Positions 17,271 to 25,988 of a stretch of DNA of 64,000 nt are shown piece after piece. The position numbers and the translations under genes are program-made. Origin of the DNA: an uncultured Alistipes sp. (GTDB taxonomy: Bacteria; Bacteroidota; Bacteroidia; Bacteroidales; Rikenellaceae); contig UQNV01000005.1 in assembly GCA_900542505.1 (NCBI GenBank), positions 6,523-70,522 of the forward strand, read 5' to 3'. The notes beneath the pieces were generated by a model. That model worked only from the letters and a program-made list of their open reading frames with translations, had not been told where the DNA came from and made no database searches. How positions within the stretch are numbered: position 1 is the first letter of the stretch; each line of letters begins with the position of its first letter.

Positions 17271-20228
17271 TCAGAATTTGATGTTCACACCGAAAAGATA
17301 GGTCGTGGCGCGGGGATAGTAACCCGCATCGTCGAATCCGGGCGTAAGGCCGGTTCCCACCTCGGGGTCGACGCCCGTATACCCGGTAAGGGTCCAGACG
17401 TTGGTCGCCGTGGCGTAGATGCGGATGTGCTCCAGCCACGAGAGCTTCGGGAAGTGGAACGTGTAGCCCAGCGTGATGTTGTCCAGCTTGAGGTAGTTGC
17501 CCTTCTCGAGGTAGTAGTCCGAGAATACGGCCGAGTCGTTGAGCGGCGAGTCGATGGCCGACTCGAGCAGGTTGAAGGGCAGCGACACCGAGTTCTCGTA
17601 ATAGACGCGCTTGGTGTTGAGCACCATGAAGTCGGCGGCGCCCCGGAAGAGGAACGAGAAGTCGAGGTTCTTCCACGCAAACGTGCTCGACAGGCTGAAG
17701 TTCCACTTGGGCAGACCGCAGCCCAGATAGGTGTAGTCGTCCTCGGTGTAGGCTCCGTCGTCGTTGTAGTCCTCGAAGACCCACTTGCCGGCCGAGTTGA
17801 ATCCCTTGTACTTGAGACCGTAGAAGGTTCCGATGGGATATCCCGCCTCGAAGATGTAGGTGGTCTGTCCGTTGGCCGGCGAGCTGAGCGTGTTGTAGGG
17901 GATGTGGTTGGCCTTGTAGGTGTCGTTCGAGAGCGATACCAGCTCGTTGACGTTGTAGGAGAAGCTGCCGTCGAGGTGCCACGAGAGATTGTCGCGGCGG
18001 ATTGCATCCCACCCGAGCGCCACCTCGACACCCTGGTTGGTCAGCGTGCCCACGTTGGTGAAGATGGTGTCGTAGATGCTCGACGGAACCTGGGCGTCAT
18101 ACCAGTCCAGCAGGTCGGTGGTCTTGCGGTAGTAGTAGTCGACCGATGCCGTCAGACGGCTGTCCCACAGACCGATATCGAAACCGACGTTATACTCGGT
18201 GTTCTTCTCCCAGCGCAGGTCGGGATTGGGGTTGGTCGTCGGGCCGTAGACCTTCTGCCAGCTGCCGTTGATGTAGGCGTAGCCCAGGTCGTTGTACTTC
18301 GAGATGGAGGAGTAGAGCGGGATGTCCTGGTTACCCGTGATACCGAATCCGAAGCGCAGCTTGAGGTTGTCGACAGCCTTCACGCCCTGCATGAAGGGCT
18401 CCTCCGAGATGCGCCATGCGGCCGACACGGCGGGGAACCATCCCCACTTGTTGTTCTCGCCGAAGCGGGTCGAACCCTCGCGGCGCAGGCTGGCGTTGAA
18501 GAGATAGCGTCCCTTGTAGGAGTAGTTGACGCGGCCGAAGAAGGCGATGAGCTTCGATTCGTCCTCGCCGCGGCCCATCGAGGCGCGGCCGTCCTCGAGC
18601 CAGGTGCCGTTGCCGATGTTGTTCGGGCCCAGCGCGTCGGTCAGGAAGCCGGCGTTCATGGCATTGGACCACGTACGCTTGGTCTGGCTGTAGGAGTAAC
18701 CGGCCATGACGCCCACGCTGTGGAGGTTGTTCGTCCAGCTGTAATCGGCGTAGGCCTCGAAGGTGTTGGTCTTGTAGAAGTAGTCGTTGATTTCCGCCGA
18801 ACCGTCGTAGTTGCCCAGCTCGCTGTAGCGCGAATCGCGGCTGACATACTTGCTCGATTCGTAGTTCTCGTTGTTGGTCGAGGCCGAGGCGACGATTTTA
18901 AGCCCGTCGACCGGACGCAGCGTGGCCGAGATGTTGCCCGTATAGTTGAATCGCTCGCCGCGGTTGTCCACCTGCGAAAGCATGGCCACGGGGTTGTAGG
19001 GGCCCACGCCGTCGTACTCGAAGAACGACCCGTCGGCCTTGTAGACCGGAGCGGTCGGATGGTAGACCATCGCCTGCATGAAGGCGCCGTAGTCGGTATA
19101 CTGCATCTTGGTGTCGGCGCCGCTGGCCGTACCCTCGATGGTCAGTATGCGGTTGAAGAAATCCTGACGGAAGTTGATGCGGCCGGTGAGCTGCTCGTTG
19201 CCCGTGCGGAGCACCATACCCTCCGAATCGCGGTAGCTGACCGATGCGCGCAGCGACGAGTTCTTGCCGCTGGTCGAGAACGAGACGCCCTGATAGTAGC
19301 TGAAATTGCTCCGCAGCAGTTCATCGGTCCAGTCGGTCGAGAAGCCGTAGTCGTTGTTGGCCGTCGACTGGCCGTGACGCTCGAGATAGTCGAGATACTG
19401 GTCGGCCGACATCATGTCGAGTTTGCGGGCGACATGCTCGGTGTAGTAGTAGCTCTTGTATTCGATGTTCGCACGGCCCACTTCGGCGCTCTTGGTCTCG
19501 ATGATGATGACGCCGTTGCTGCCCCGCGTACCGTAGATGGCCGCCGAGGAGGCATCCTTCAGAACGTTGAACGAGGCGATGTCCTGGGCGTTGAGCGCCT
19601 GCAGGTCGTTCATCGAGCTGTAGACGCCGTCGATGATGATGAGCGGCGTGCTGCCCGCGCGGATGGACCCGACGCCGCGCAGCTGGAGCTCGGGGGCGGC
19701 ATTGGGGTCGGTACCCGCCGTGTTGCGGATGGTCAGACCCGGGACCTTGCCGCTGATGAGGTTGATGGGACTGGTGGTGACGCCGCCGTTGAAGTCCGAG
19801 GCGTCGACACGGGTCACCGAGCTGGTCAGCTCCTCCTTGCGGATGGTGCTGTAACCGATGGCGACCACCTCCTTGACGGCAATGGCGTCTTCCAGCAGCT
19901 TGACGTGCATCGGCTCGGCCGACGCGGCGGCCGTCCGGCTCTGCATGCCGACGAACGAGAAGGTGAGCTGCTCGCCGGGCGTGACACCCGGGAGTTCGAA
20001 GCGGCCGTCGACGTCGGTCGTCGTTCCGGCGGGGCCCTCCCCGACGATGACGGTGACACCGGCCAGCGGCGTTCCGTCGGTGGTGGTGACAATGCCTTTC
20101 ACACCCGGACGGGGAGTTTCGGCCCGCAAATGGGAGGCGCACAACACTCCTGCGAGACAGAGCAGGAAGAACGCCGCGGTCCGGATACGGCCGGACAGGC
20201 CGGGATTCGTTCGGTCAATGTTCTTCAT
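17271..20228 (-). CDS. SusC-family TonB-dependent glycan importer
   Basis: A 985-residue SusC/RagA-type receptor. It has a signal peptide, a carboxypeptidase-D-like regulatory domain at ~residues 40-115 (GVKGIVTTTDGTPLAGVTV), and KEVVAIGYSTIRKEEL preceding the plug. The plug contains LQLRGVGSIRAGSTPLIIIDG and VLKDASSAAIYGTRGSNGVI, and a large barrel ends in TTYLFGVNIKF. It imports oligosaccharides captured by the adjacent SusD. Its start lies only 37 bp after the RhaT-like stop, with no terminator between, so it appears co-transcribed with the upstream glycyl-radical-enzyme genes. The frame is open to 20339, but the signal peptide fixes 20228. Confidence 0.93.
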   Translation of the reverse strand: MKNIDRTNPGLSGRIRTAAFFLLCLAGVLCASHLRAETPRPGVKGIVTTTDGTPLAGVTVIVGEGPAGTTTDVDGRFELPGVTPGEQLTFSFVGMQSRTAAASAEPMHVKLLEDAIAVKEVVAIGYSTIRKEELTSSVTRVDASDFNGGVTTSPINLISGKVPGLTIRNTAGTDPNAAPELQLRGVGSIRAGSTPLIIIDGVYSSMNDLQALNAQDIASFNVLKDASSAAIYGTRGSNGVIIIETKSAEVGRANIEYKSYYYTEHVARKLDMMSADQYLDYLERHGQSTANNDYGFSTDWTDELLRSNFSYYQGVSFSTSGKNSSLRASVSYRDSEGMVLRTGNEQLTGRINFRQDFFNRILTIEGTASGADTKMQYTDYGAFMQAMVYHPTAPVYKADGSFFEYDGVGPYNPVAMLSQVDNRGERFNYTGNISATLRPVDGLKIVASASTNNENYESSKYVSRDSRYSELGNYDGSAEINDYFYKTNTFEAYADYSWTNNLHSVGVMAGYSYSQTKRTWSNAMNAGFLTDALGPNNIGNGTWLEDGRASMGRGEDESKLIAFFGRVNYSYKGRYLFNASLRREGSTRFGENNKWGWFPAVSAAWRISEEPFMQGVKAVDNLKLRFGFGITGNQDIPLYSSISKYNDLGYAYINGSWQKVYGPTTNPNPDLRWEKNTEYNVGFDIGLWDSRLTASVDYYYRKTTDLLDWYDAQVPSSIYDTIFTNVGTLTNQGVEVALGWDAIRRDNLSWHLDGSFSYNVNELVSLSNDTYKANHIPYNTLSSPANGQTTYIFEAGYPIGTFYGLKYKGFNSAGKWVFEDYNDDGAYTEDDYTYLGCGLPKWNFSLSSTFAWKNLDFSFLFRGAADFMVLNTKRVYYENSVSLPFNLLESAIDSPLNDSAVFSDYYLEKGNYLKLDNITLGYTFHFPKLSWLEHIRIYATATNVWTLTGYTGVDPEVGTGLTPGFDDAGYYPRATTYLFGVNIKF

Positions 20229-20265
20229 GGTAGTAGTTTTAAGTGTTTTGTTCTGAATTTCCGTA

Positions 20266-21279
20266 TTACATGGCACCCGAGAGGATGACGATTCCGGCGA
20301 TGAGACACGCCAGGCCGGCAACCATCGGCGTGCGGGCATGACGCGTCGTGCCGCGCCACTCGCCCGCGCATATTCCGGCGACGTTGCCGGCGATGATGGC
20401 CACGGACTGCATGACGGCCCAGCCGACCGTAGCGCCCGCCTCGCCCATCTGGCTGCCGCCCATGCCGTAGAGCATGATGCTCAGGTACCAGACGATACCC
20501 GCGACGGCCGCCCATGCCAGCCCGCCCGCGCGACGTTGGCCGTAGTTGCGCCACGAGCCGTTGCGGCGGAAGAGGCGGAGGCATTCGGCCGCATTGACCA
20601 GGAATCCGGCCGTCAGCGCGATGCTCCACACGGCGTTGCCCGCGTAGACCGGGTCGGCGCCCAGCTCGACGGCACGCTGCTGGAGCGGTGCGCCGTAGAC
20701 GAAGGCAAAGTTAATCATCGGCCCGAAGATACCGGCCAGCAGGCAGATGAGCAGACCCGTACGGAAGCGCCTCCCTCCGGCCGACTGCCGTTGTGCCGAC
20801 TCCTGAAGCTGAGCCTTGCGGCTTCCGGCGACGGCAAAGAGGACGATTCCGGCCAGCAGCACGGCGATGCCCGCCAGCATCCGGAGCCCCGAGGGGGCAA
20901 GCAGTTCGGCGGGGTCGCGCAGCAGGACGGGGGTCAGCGTGCCGACCGTATTGATGAGCCCCTGCATGATGGGCAGGCTGAGCGAGATGCCCAGCGCGTC
21001 GATTCCCTTGCCGAAGAGGATGGCGCCGACGCCCCACAGCAGTCCGAAGAGCGCAACCAGCGCCGTGCCGCCGGGGTTGCCCCCGTAGAGCGCCCCCAGG
21101 CCGGGGACCGTGAGCCAGGCGACGGCCCAGGGCATGACGAGCAGTGCGGCGAAGCTCCAGACGAACCAGTTGTTCTCCCACACCCATCCCCGATTGAACT
21201 TGAAGGGGACGGAGAAGACTCCCGAGCAGGTTCCGGCCAGCAGAATGAGCAGCAGACCGGTCAACGAGTTGGCATCCAT
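20266..21279 (-). CDS. RhaT-like sugar/proton symporter
   Basis: A 337-residue, roughly ten-helix permease of the drug/metabolite superfamily. It resembles L-rhamnose/proton symporter RhaT at the N-terminus (CSGVFSVPFKFNRGWVWENNW, compare RhaT's APFKKVKKWSWE) and in the FGLLWGVGAILFGKGIDALGISLS stretch. It sits 4 bp after the cupin gene and 37 bp before SusC. No rhamnose isomerase, kinase or aldolase genes are nearby, so the substrate need not be rhamnose. It may carry a monosaccharide released by the mannosidases or a derived metabolite into the cytoplasm. Confidence 0.8.
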   Translation of the reverse strand: MDANSLTGLLLILLAGTCSGVFSVPFKFNRGWVWENNWFVWSFAALLVMPWAVAWLTVPGLGALYGGNPGGTALVALFGLLWGVGAILFGKGIDALGISLSLPIMQGLINTVGTLTPVLLRDPAELLAPSGLRMLAGIAVLLAGIVLFAVAGSRKAQLQESAQRQSAGGRRFRTGLLICLLAGIFGPMINFAFVYGAPLQQRAVELGADPVYAGNAVWSIALTAGFLVNAAECLRLFRRNGSWRNYGQRRAGGLAWAAVAGIVWYLSIMLYGMGGSQMGEAGATVGWAVMQSVAIIAGNVAGICAGEWRGTTRHARTPMVAGLACLIAGIVILSGAM

Positions 21280-21283
21280 GGCG

Positions 21284-21712
21284 TCAACGGTCCGATTGGG
21301 TTCGACATGCGATGACGCGGCGGCAAAGCTCCTCGCGCTCGGAGGGGGTCAGGTCGTAGAACTCGAAGTCGCCCAGGTGGGTGTTGGCATTCTCGACAAT
21401 CAGCACCCGGCTCCCCGGCATCATGGCGATTTTGTGCCATACGCCGCAGCGGATGTTGTAGGCCGTTCCGGGCTGCATGTTCCGCAGGTCGTAGTCCACG
21501 ACACCATCGGCATCGATGCGGGCCGCAATCAGGACAGCCTGGCCTTCGAGCAGCACGAAGAGTTCGTCGGTGAGATGGTGCACATCGAGTTTCTCGATGC
21601 GCTCGAGCGACTCCTCGGGGGCATAGTTCAATACGGCGGTCTGCCACGAGGGCCCGATGAGGAAGGGATTGTAGCCCGCCCCGAGCGGATTGTAAAGGTC
21701 GATGAGGTTCAT
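21284..21712 (-). CDS. Small cupin-domain protein
   Basis: A 142-residue single-cupin protein. Motif 1 is seen as HHLTDELFVLLEG (His45/His46, Glu50) and motif 2 as GVWHKIAM (His93), giving a plausible metal site. Size and context suggest a sugar isomerase/epimerase-like enzyme or a metabolite-binding protein. I do not recognise a named family. It lies between the GRE (33 bp) and the transporter (4 bp) in the same operon. Confidence 0.75.
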   Translation of the reverse strand: MNLIDLYNPLGAGYNPFLIGPSWQTAVLNYAPEESLERIEKLDVHHLTDELFVLLEGQAVLIAARIDADGVVDYDLRNMQPGTAYNIRCGVWHKIAMMPGSRVLIVENANTHLGDFEFYDLTPSEREELCRRVIACRTQSDR

Positions 21713-21745
21713 GTTCTTTGGTATTTCGGAGGTTGGACAAAGGGG

Positions 21746-23887
21746 TCAGCTTTCGAGGATGCGGTCAACGACCAGTTGCCGGAATTCGGGCGAAAGCATC
21801 GCAAAGTAGGCCGTGAAGCCCGTCACGCGCACCACCAGGTCGGGATACTTCGAGGGGTCCTTGTGGGCCTCCAGCACCTTCTGGCGGTCCATGATGTTCA
21901 CGTTGATGAGCGTACCGCCCATCTCGAAATGGGCCTTGATAATCGACTCAATCAGCGCCACGTTCTCCTCGTGGGCGAACGACGGGTCGAGTTCCCACTG
22001 CATCGGGGCCGTGTTGCCATAACCGGGCTGGATGCGGGCGATGGCGGCAGCCAGCGAGAGCGAGGCCCCGTCGGCGGCAAAGCCCGGCGACGGATTGGCT
22101 CCGTGCGAGATGGGGGTCCCGGCGTGGCGGCCGTCGGGCGTGGCGCCAACATGCTGGCCGAAGCCGACCGTATTGGCCCACGAGAAGAAGCCCGGGATGA
22201 AGCAGCGGCGGAGCTCCGGTTCGGACTCGCGGCGCACGAGCGCCACATATTCGTCGCGTATGCGCAGCGCCCAGCGCTCTCCGGCCGAGCCCTCCGTCCC
22301 GTAGCGCTCGCTGCCGCGCAGCAGCCGGCGGATTTTCTCGCCCTCCATGCCGGCAAAGTCGCTCCGGAGCGCCCCGGTCACCTGCTCCCACGAGAGCCTG
22401 CCCTCGCGTTCGATGCGCTGCTCGAGGGCCGCAAACGAATCGGCGACGATGGCCAGTCCGGCGCCGTCAATGGCCAGGTTGTAGTACTGCGCGCCGCCGT
22501 CCGAGGCATCGGCGCCCTTTTCGAGCGGGCCGTGGCTCAGCAGGTTGAGCAGCAGTTCGGGCTCGTTGTACTTCTGATACTTCAGATGGTGGCGGATACC
22601 CTCGGCCGCCGTGTGGACGGCCACGGAGAGATGCCGCGCGAACGACTCCCAGAGACGACCGGTCGAGGCCTCGCCGGCTGCGACGGTCTCGTAATAGGCG
22701 ATTTCGAACACCCGAGCCATGTTGACCTTCACCAGGTCGTTCATCGTGTACTCCAGTCCCGGCAGCGACATCCAGTTGCACCCCACCGCGATGCGGCAGC
22801 GCGCCAGCTCGGCGCTGAAGCCGTTGCGCATGAAGCCCTCGACCAGAGCCTTGTCGCCCGAGAAGCGGGGCCATCCGTTACGGTTCTTGACCAGATACTC
22901 CACCGACTTGCGGAACAGCTCCGGGTCGAGCCCCTCGTGGACACGGACCGTGAGGTTGAGCGAGGTGTTGATGCGGTCGGCCGCCTCGAGGATGAGGAAC
23001 GAGATGTGCGAAGTCTGGTCGCGGCCCGTCTTGTCGGGACCGCCCAGCTGCCAGTAGACCGGGTCGTTGATGAGCAGGCAGGCCAGGTAGTAGACGGCCG
23101 TCTCGTCGTCGATGAGGCCGGCCTGCAGGTCGCGTTCGTAGTAGGGGCGCAGCAGCGAGTCGATTTGGCCGCCGGCACCGTCGCGGTTGTAGGTGCGCGA
23201 TGCCAGGTGGTACCAGACAATCCACTGGCACGCTTCGCGCAGCGTCGACGGAGCCACCGAGACGATTCGTTCGTTGACGTCGGCCAGCTCTTCGAACCGG
23301 CTCCGGAGCTCGGGGTCGTCGCATTCGGCCGCACGGCGCCGTGCCTCCTCGACATGGCGCTGAATCCACCCCTGTACGGCGCGGATGGCCCGCAGATGGA
23401 GTTCGTAGAAGTGCTGCTGCTCGGGCGAGGTGTTGACCTTGCGCCAATGCTGGATGCGCTTGATGAGTCCGCCCCAGCCCAGCTGCAGGCCAAGTTCGTA
23501 GTCGGGGGCGAAGTGGGCGTCGTCGCCGATGCCGCAGATGATGTCGTACTTCTCGATGTCGCCCTTCAGATGGTCGTACGGATAGTCGGGATTCCACTTG
23601 TTGGGACGCATCTTCGACATGAAGTACATCCAGCGCCCGGCAAAGGCGTCGTCGGGGTCGATGTAGACCGGATGGACGGCCATCAGGCTGCAGAAGTTGT
23701 CGGTCCAGGCGTCATAGCCGTAGAACGACCCGTCGGGATGGTTCGGACGGATGTTCCACAGCCCCTCGGGCGGGACGATGCGCCCGTAGTCGTCCTCGTC
23801 GAGGGTCCCCTCGACCCGGATTTTTTCCTGGGTCTGTTCCAGTTTGCGCGCCCTGAGGCGTGCGATTCTCGCTGCGTAGTCTTTCAT
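21746..23887 (-). CDS. Glycyl radical enzyme of the pyruvate formate-lyase superfamily, atypical active site
   Basis: A 713-residue oxygen-sensitive radical enzyme. The C-terminal glycyl-radical loop reads VVRVTGFTAYFAML with Gly690, and the thiyl-radical cysteine is Cys370 in RIAVGCNWMSLPG. Well-known eliminases and dehydratases of this superfamily carry GCxE, with Glu two residues after Cys. Here that position is Trp372, so the usual acid/base is missing or moved. The length is slightly shorter than typical GREs (about 760-850). Its activase is encoded 16 bp upstream. Partners are a cupin, a RhaT-like permease and a SusCD/mannosidase set, so the substrate is probably sugar-derived. The reaction (dehydration, C-C cleavage, decarboxylation) cannot be assigned from sequence. 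Confidence 0.88.
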   Translation of the reverse strand: MKDYAARIARLRARKLEQTQEKIRVEGTLDEDDYGRIVPPEGLWNIRPNHPDGSFYGYDAWTDNFCSLMAVHPVYIDPDDAFAGRWMYFMSKMRPNKWNPDYPYDHLKGDIEKYDIICGIGDDAHFAPDYELGLQLGWGGLIKRIQHWRKVNTSPEQQHFYELHLRAIRAVQGWIQRHVEEARRRAAECDDPELRSRFEELADVNERIVSVAPSTLREACQWIVWYHLASRTYNRDGAGGQIDSLLRPYYERDLQAGLIDDETAVYYLACLLINDPVYWQLGGPDKTGRDQTSHISFLILEAADRINTSLNLTVRVHEGLDPELFRKSVEYLVKNRNGWPRFSGDKALVEGFMRNGFSAELARCRIAVGCNWMSLPGLEYTMNDLVKVNMARVFEIAYYETVAAGEASTGRLWESFARHLSVAVHTAAEGIRHHLKYQKYNEPELLLNLLSHGPLEKGADASDGGAQYYNLAIDGAGLAIVADSFAALEQRIEREGRLSWEQVTGALRSDFAGMEGEKIRRLLRGSERYGTEGSAGERWALRIRDEYVALVRRESEPELRRCFIPGFFSWANTVGFGQHVGATPDGRHAGTPISHGANPSPGFAADGASLSLAAAIARIQPGYGNTAPMQWELDPSFAHEENVALIESIIKAHFEMGGTLINVNIMDRQKVLEAHKDPSKYPDLVVRVTGFTAYFAMLSPEFRQLVVDRILES

Positions 23888-23903
23888 ATGTAGATTGGCG
23901 GTT

Positions 23904-24803
23904 TCAAAGTTTTCGTCGTATTCCGAATCGCTCCGGGATTTGCTTCAAACGCTCGAAGCGCTCGCGGGCGAGCGCGGCCGCACCCGACATGGGGTTCTCC
24001 ATGCCCAGGTTGTCGAATTTGCCGAAGCCGAGCGTATGGAATCCCAGCAGCTCGTAGGCGACCTCTCCCCCGAGCCCGGCAACGATGCGGCAGAGCTCCT
24101 CGACGGCCTGCTCCGTATCGTTCACACCCGGGACGACCGGCGTGCGGACGATGACCGGGCTCCCGGTGGCGGCCAGCCGGCGGAGGTTGTCGATGATGCG
24201 CTCGTTGCCCTGCCCGGTCCAGCGGCGGTGCATCTCCGAGTCGGCGATTTTCAAATCGCACATCCAGAGGCGTACCAGCGGCAGGAACCGCTCGACCACC
24301 GGCCAGGGTTCGGTCAGGTTCGATTCGACGGCCGTATGGACCCCCTCGTCGAGACAGCCCCTCAGCACCTCCTCCGCGAAGTCGGCCTGCAGCAGCGGCT
24401 CTCCGCCCGAGAGGGTCACGCCGCCGCCCGAGGTCCGGAAGAAGGTGCGGTCGAGCAGCAGCTCGCGGAGCGCCTCGCCGGACTCAATCCGACGGCCGAC
24501 ACGCGTCATCGCGCCCGAAACGCAGGCCTCGACGCACCGGCCGCAGAGCGTGCAGATGCGGCGGTCGATGACGACCCGTCCGTCGGCGGCGGGACGAAGC
24601 GCACGCCGGTCGCACGCCCCGATGCAGCTTCCACAATAAATGCACTTGGCGGCGATGTACTGCAGCTGCGGATGGGGACTCCACGTTTCGGGGTTGTGGC
24701 ACCATGCGCACCGGAGGTTGCACCCCTTCATGAACAGGGTGGACCGGATGCCCGGGCCGTCGTGAATCGACATGCGCTGAATCGTGGTGATTGTTCCTTT
24801 CAT
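23904..24803 (-). CDS. Glycyl-radical enzyme activase (radical SAM)
   Basis: A 299-residue activating enzyme that installs the glycyl radical on the neighbouring GRE. The radical-SAM cluster motif CNLRCAWC gives Cys28/32/35. Two additional 4Fe-4S ferredoxin-type motifs follow (Cys54/57/60/64 and Cys84/87/90/94), as in dehydratase-type activases rather than PFL activase. The SAM-binding GGE motif is at TLSGGEPLLQ. It is the first gene of the minus-strand operon; the start at 24803 is followed upstream by a TACCTTTG promoter element at 24827-24834. Confidence 0.93.
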   Translation of the reverse strand: MKGTITTIQRMSIHDGPGIRSTLFMKGCNLRCAWCHNPETWSPHPQLQYIAAKCIYCGSCIGACDRRALRPAADGRVVIDRRICTLCGRCVEACVSGAMTRVGRRIESGEALRELLLDRTFFRTSGGGVTLSGGEPLLQADFAEEVLRGCLDEGVHTAVESNLTEPWPVVERFLPLVRLWMCDLKIADSEMHRRWTGQGNERIIDNLRRLAATGSPVIVRTPVVPGVNDTEQAVEELCRIVAGLGGEVAYELLGFHTLGFGKFDNLGMENPMSGAAALARERFERLKQIPERFGIRRKL

Positions 24804-24826
24804 TGCTCGAACCTTTTATGCTATTG

Positions 24827-24834
24827 CAAAGGTA
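24827..24834 (-). promoter_or_regulatory. -7 promoter element (TACCTTTG) of the GRE/PUL operon
   Basis: The minus strand reads TACCTTTG, matching TAnnTTTG, 24 nt upstream of the activase start. No clear -33 TTTG is visible at the usual distance, which suits a promoter that depends on an activator such as the divergent AraC protein. Confidence 0.6.
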
Positions 24835-25070
24835 CCCCAACGGAACACACGCCCGCCGGAGAATATTTCCTGCATTGCGCACCTTTTTTACGCTATTCCG
24901 ACATTTTACCTTTTTCGTCCGCCGACAGCCGAAGCCCCGGACGGGCAGTTCGCCAAAGCCGGCATCCGCCAAAAAGGCCTCGCACACCGGCAAATCGGGG
25001 GTTCGGAAGCCCCCAAAACGAGCTTGGCAGCGCTCCCCCGAAGGGACCTGAGCGAAAAGCGGAGCGGGCG

Positions 25071-25101
25071 TTGATTATGTCGTCACGATGTATTACCTTT
25101 G
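25071..25101 (+). promoter_or_regulatory. Promoter of the araC-type regulator
   Basis: TTG at 25071-25073 and TACCTTTG at 25094-25101 are separated by 20 nt, the Bacteroidota primary-sigma spacing. Transcription would begin about 12 nt before the start codon at 25120, leaving a very short leader. Confidence 0.7.
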
Positions 25102-25119
25102 TGAAAAACGACACGACGG

Positions 25120-25956
25120 ATGAGGGATTCGCGCTTCAAACTCTCCTACTTCCTCAATGCGAACGAGGCCTTCCACATCGCCCGGGTGAACATCACCTCG
25201 AGCCAGGACCTGTCGCTCCACACGCACGACTATGTCGAGATGCTCTGGATAGAAAAAGGTACGGGCATCCACCACATCAACGGGAAGCAGGTCAAGCTCT
25301 CGGCCGGCGACCTGGTGATGATACGCCCCGACGACCGACACACCTTCTCGGCCACCGAGCCCGGCATCACGCTGGTCAACATCGCCTTCCCGCTCGAGAC
25401 GCTCGACTTCCTGCGGAGCCGCTATTTCGAGAACAGCAACCTCTACTTCTGGACCACGAGCCTGCTGCCGTTCCATATCCGCCTGTCGCAGGATTTGGTC
25501 AAGCGTCTCTCGTCGCGGGCCGAGGAGGCGATGAAGTACCGCCGCTCGCGCCTGCAGCTGGACAGCCTGCTGCTCTTCATCTTCCGACAGATTACCGCCA
25601 ACCAGGAGTTCGAGAACAACCCCGAAATCCCCGTCTGGCTCTACAACGCCATCCAGAAATACAACTGCCCCGAGCAGTTCGCGCGGGGCGTCGAGGGGTT
25701 CGTCGAACTGTGCGACCGCAACGTGGACCATGTGAACCGGGTGGTCCGGATGCACTTCTACAAGACGCTGACCGAGCTGGTGAACGAATTCCGGATGCGC
25801 TACGCCGTCACGCAGCTCTCCATCACCGCCATGCCCATCAAAACCATCTGCAGCAACTGCGGATTCCGCAATCTGGGCCACTTCTACAAGATATTCCGGC
25901 ACATCTACCACCAGACGCCCCGCGAATACCGCAAAATCAACCAGATGATTGTCTGA
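25120..25956 (+). CDS. AraC-family transcriptional regulator
   Basis: A 278-residue regulator: an N-terminal cupin-like sensor (LHTHDYVEMLWIEKGTGIHHINGKQVKLSAGDLVMIRPDDRH) and a C-terminal pair of helix-turn-helices ending TICSNCGFRNLGHFYKIFRHIYHQTPREYRKIN. It is divergent from the GRE-SusCD operon and separated by a 316-bp shared control region, so it is the probable pathway-specific regulator. The sensor class typically binds monosaccharides. The stop is followed by a 7-bp tandem repeat tract. Confidence 0.9.
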   Translation: MRDSRFKLSYFLNANEAFHIARVNITSSQDLSLHTHDYVEMLWIEKGTGIHHINGKQVKLSAGDLVMIRPDDRHTFSATEPGITLVNIAFPLETLDFLRSRYFENSNLYFWTTSLLPFHIRLSQDLVKRLSSRAEEAMKYRRSRLQLDSLLLFIFRQITANQEFENNPEIPVWLYNAIQKYNCPEQFARGVEGFVELCDRNVDHVNRVVRMHFYKTLTELVNEFRMRYAVTQLSITAMPIKTICSNCGFRNLGHFYKIFRHIYHQTPREYRKINQMIV

Positions 25957-25988
25957 GCGGGATACCCCGCACCCAGCCGCACCCAGCA

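Larger units (their letters stand above)
24804..25119. other. 316-bp divergent control region of the GRE locus and araC
   Basis: No gene is seen. The region holds a minus-strand -7 element at 24827-24834 and a plus-strand promoter at 25071-25101. A small inverted repeat, GGGGG(24997-25001)/CCCCC(25010-25014), has an 8-base loop. Operators for the AraC regulator are expected here, but I could not define a repeated site. Confidence 0.6.

Noticed and set aside
20266..21279. Evidence for a rhamnose catabolic locus
   Set aside because: Only the RhaT-like permease suggests it; RhaA, RhaB, RhaD and fuculose-type aldolase genes are absent.
24990..25020. Terminator between the GRE operon and araC
   Set aside because: The hairpin (GGGGG/CCCCC) lies between divergent promoters, where no transcript should end; left as a possible operator feature.
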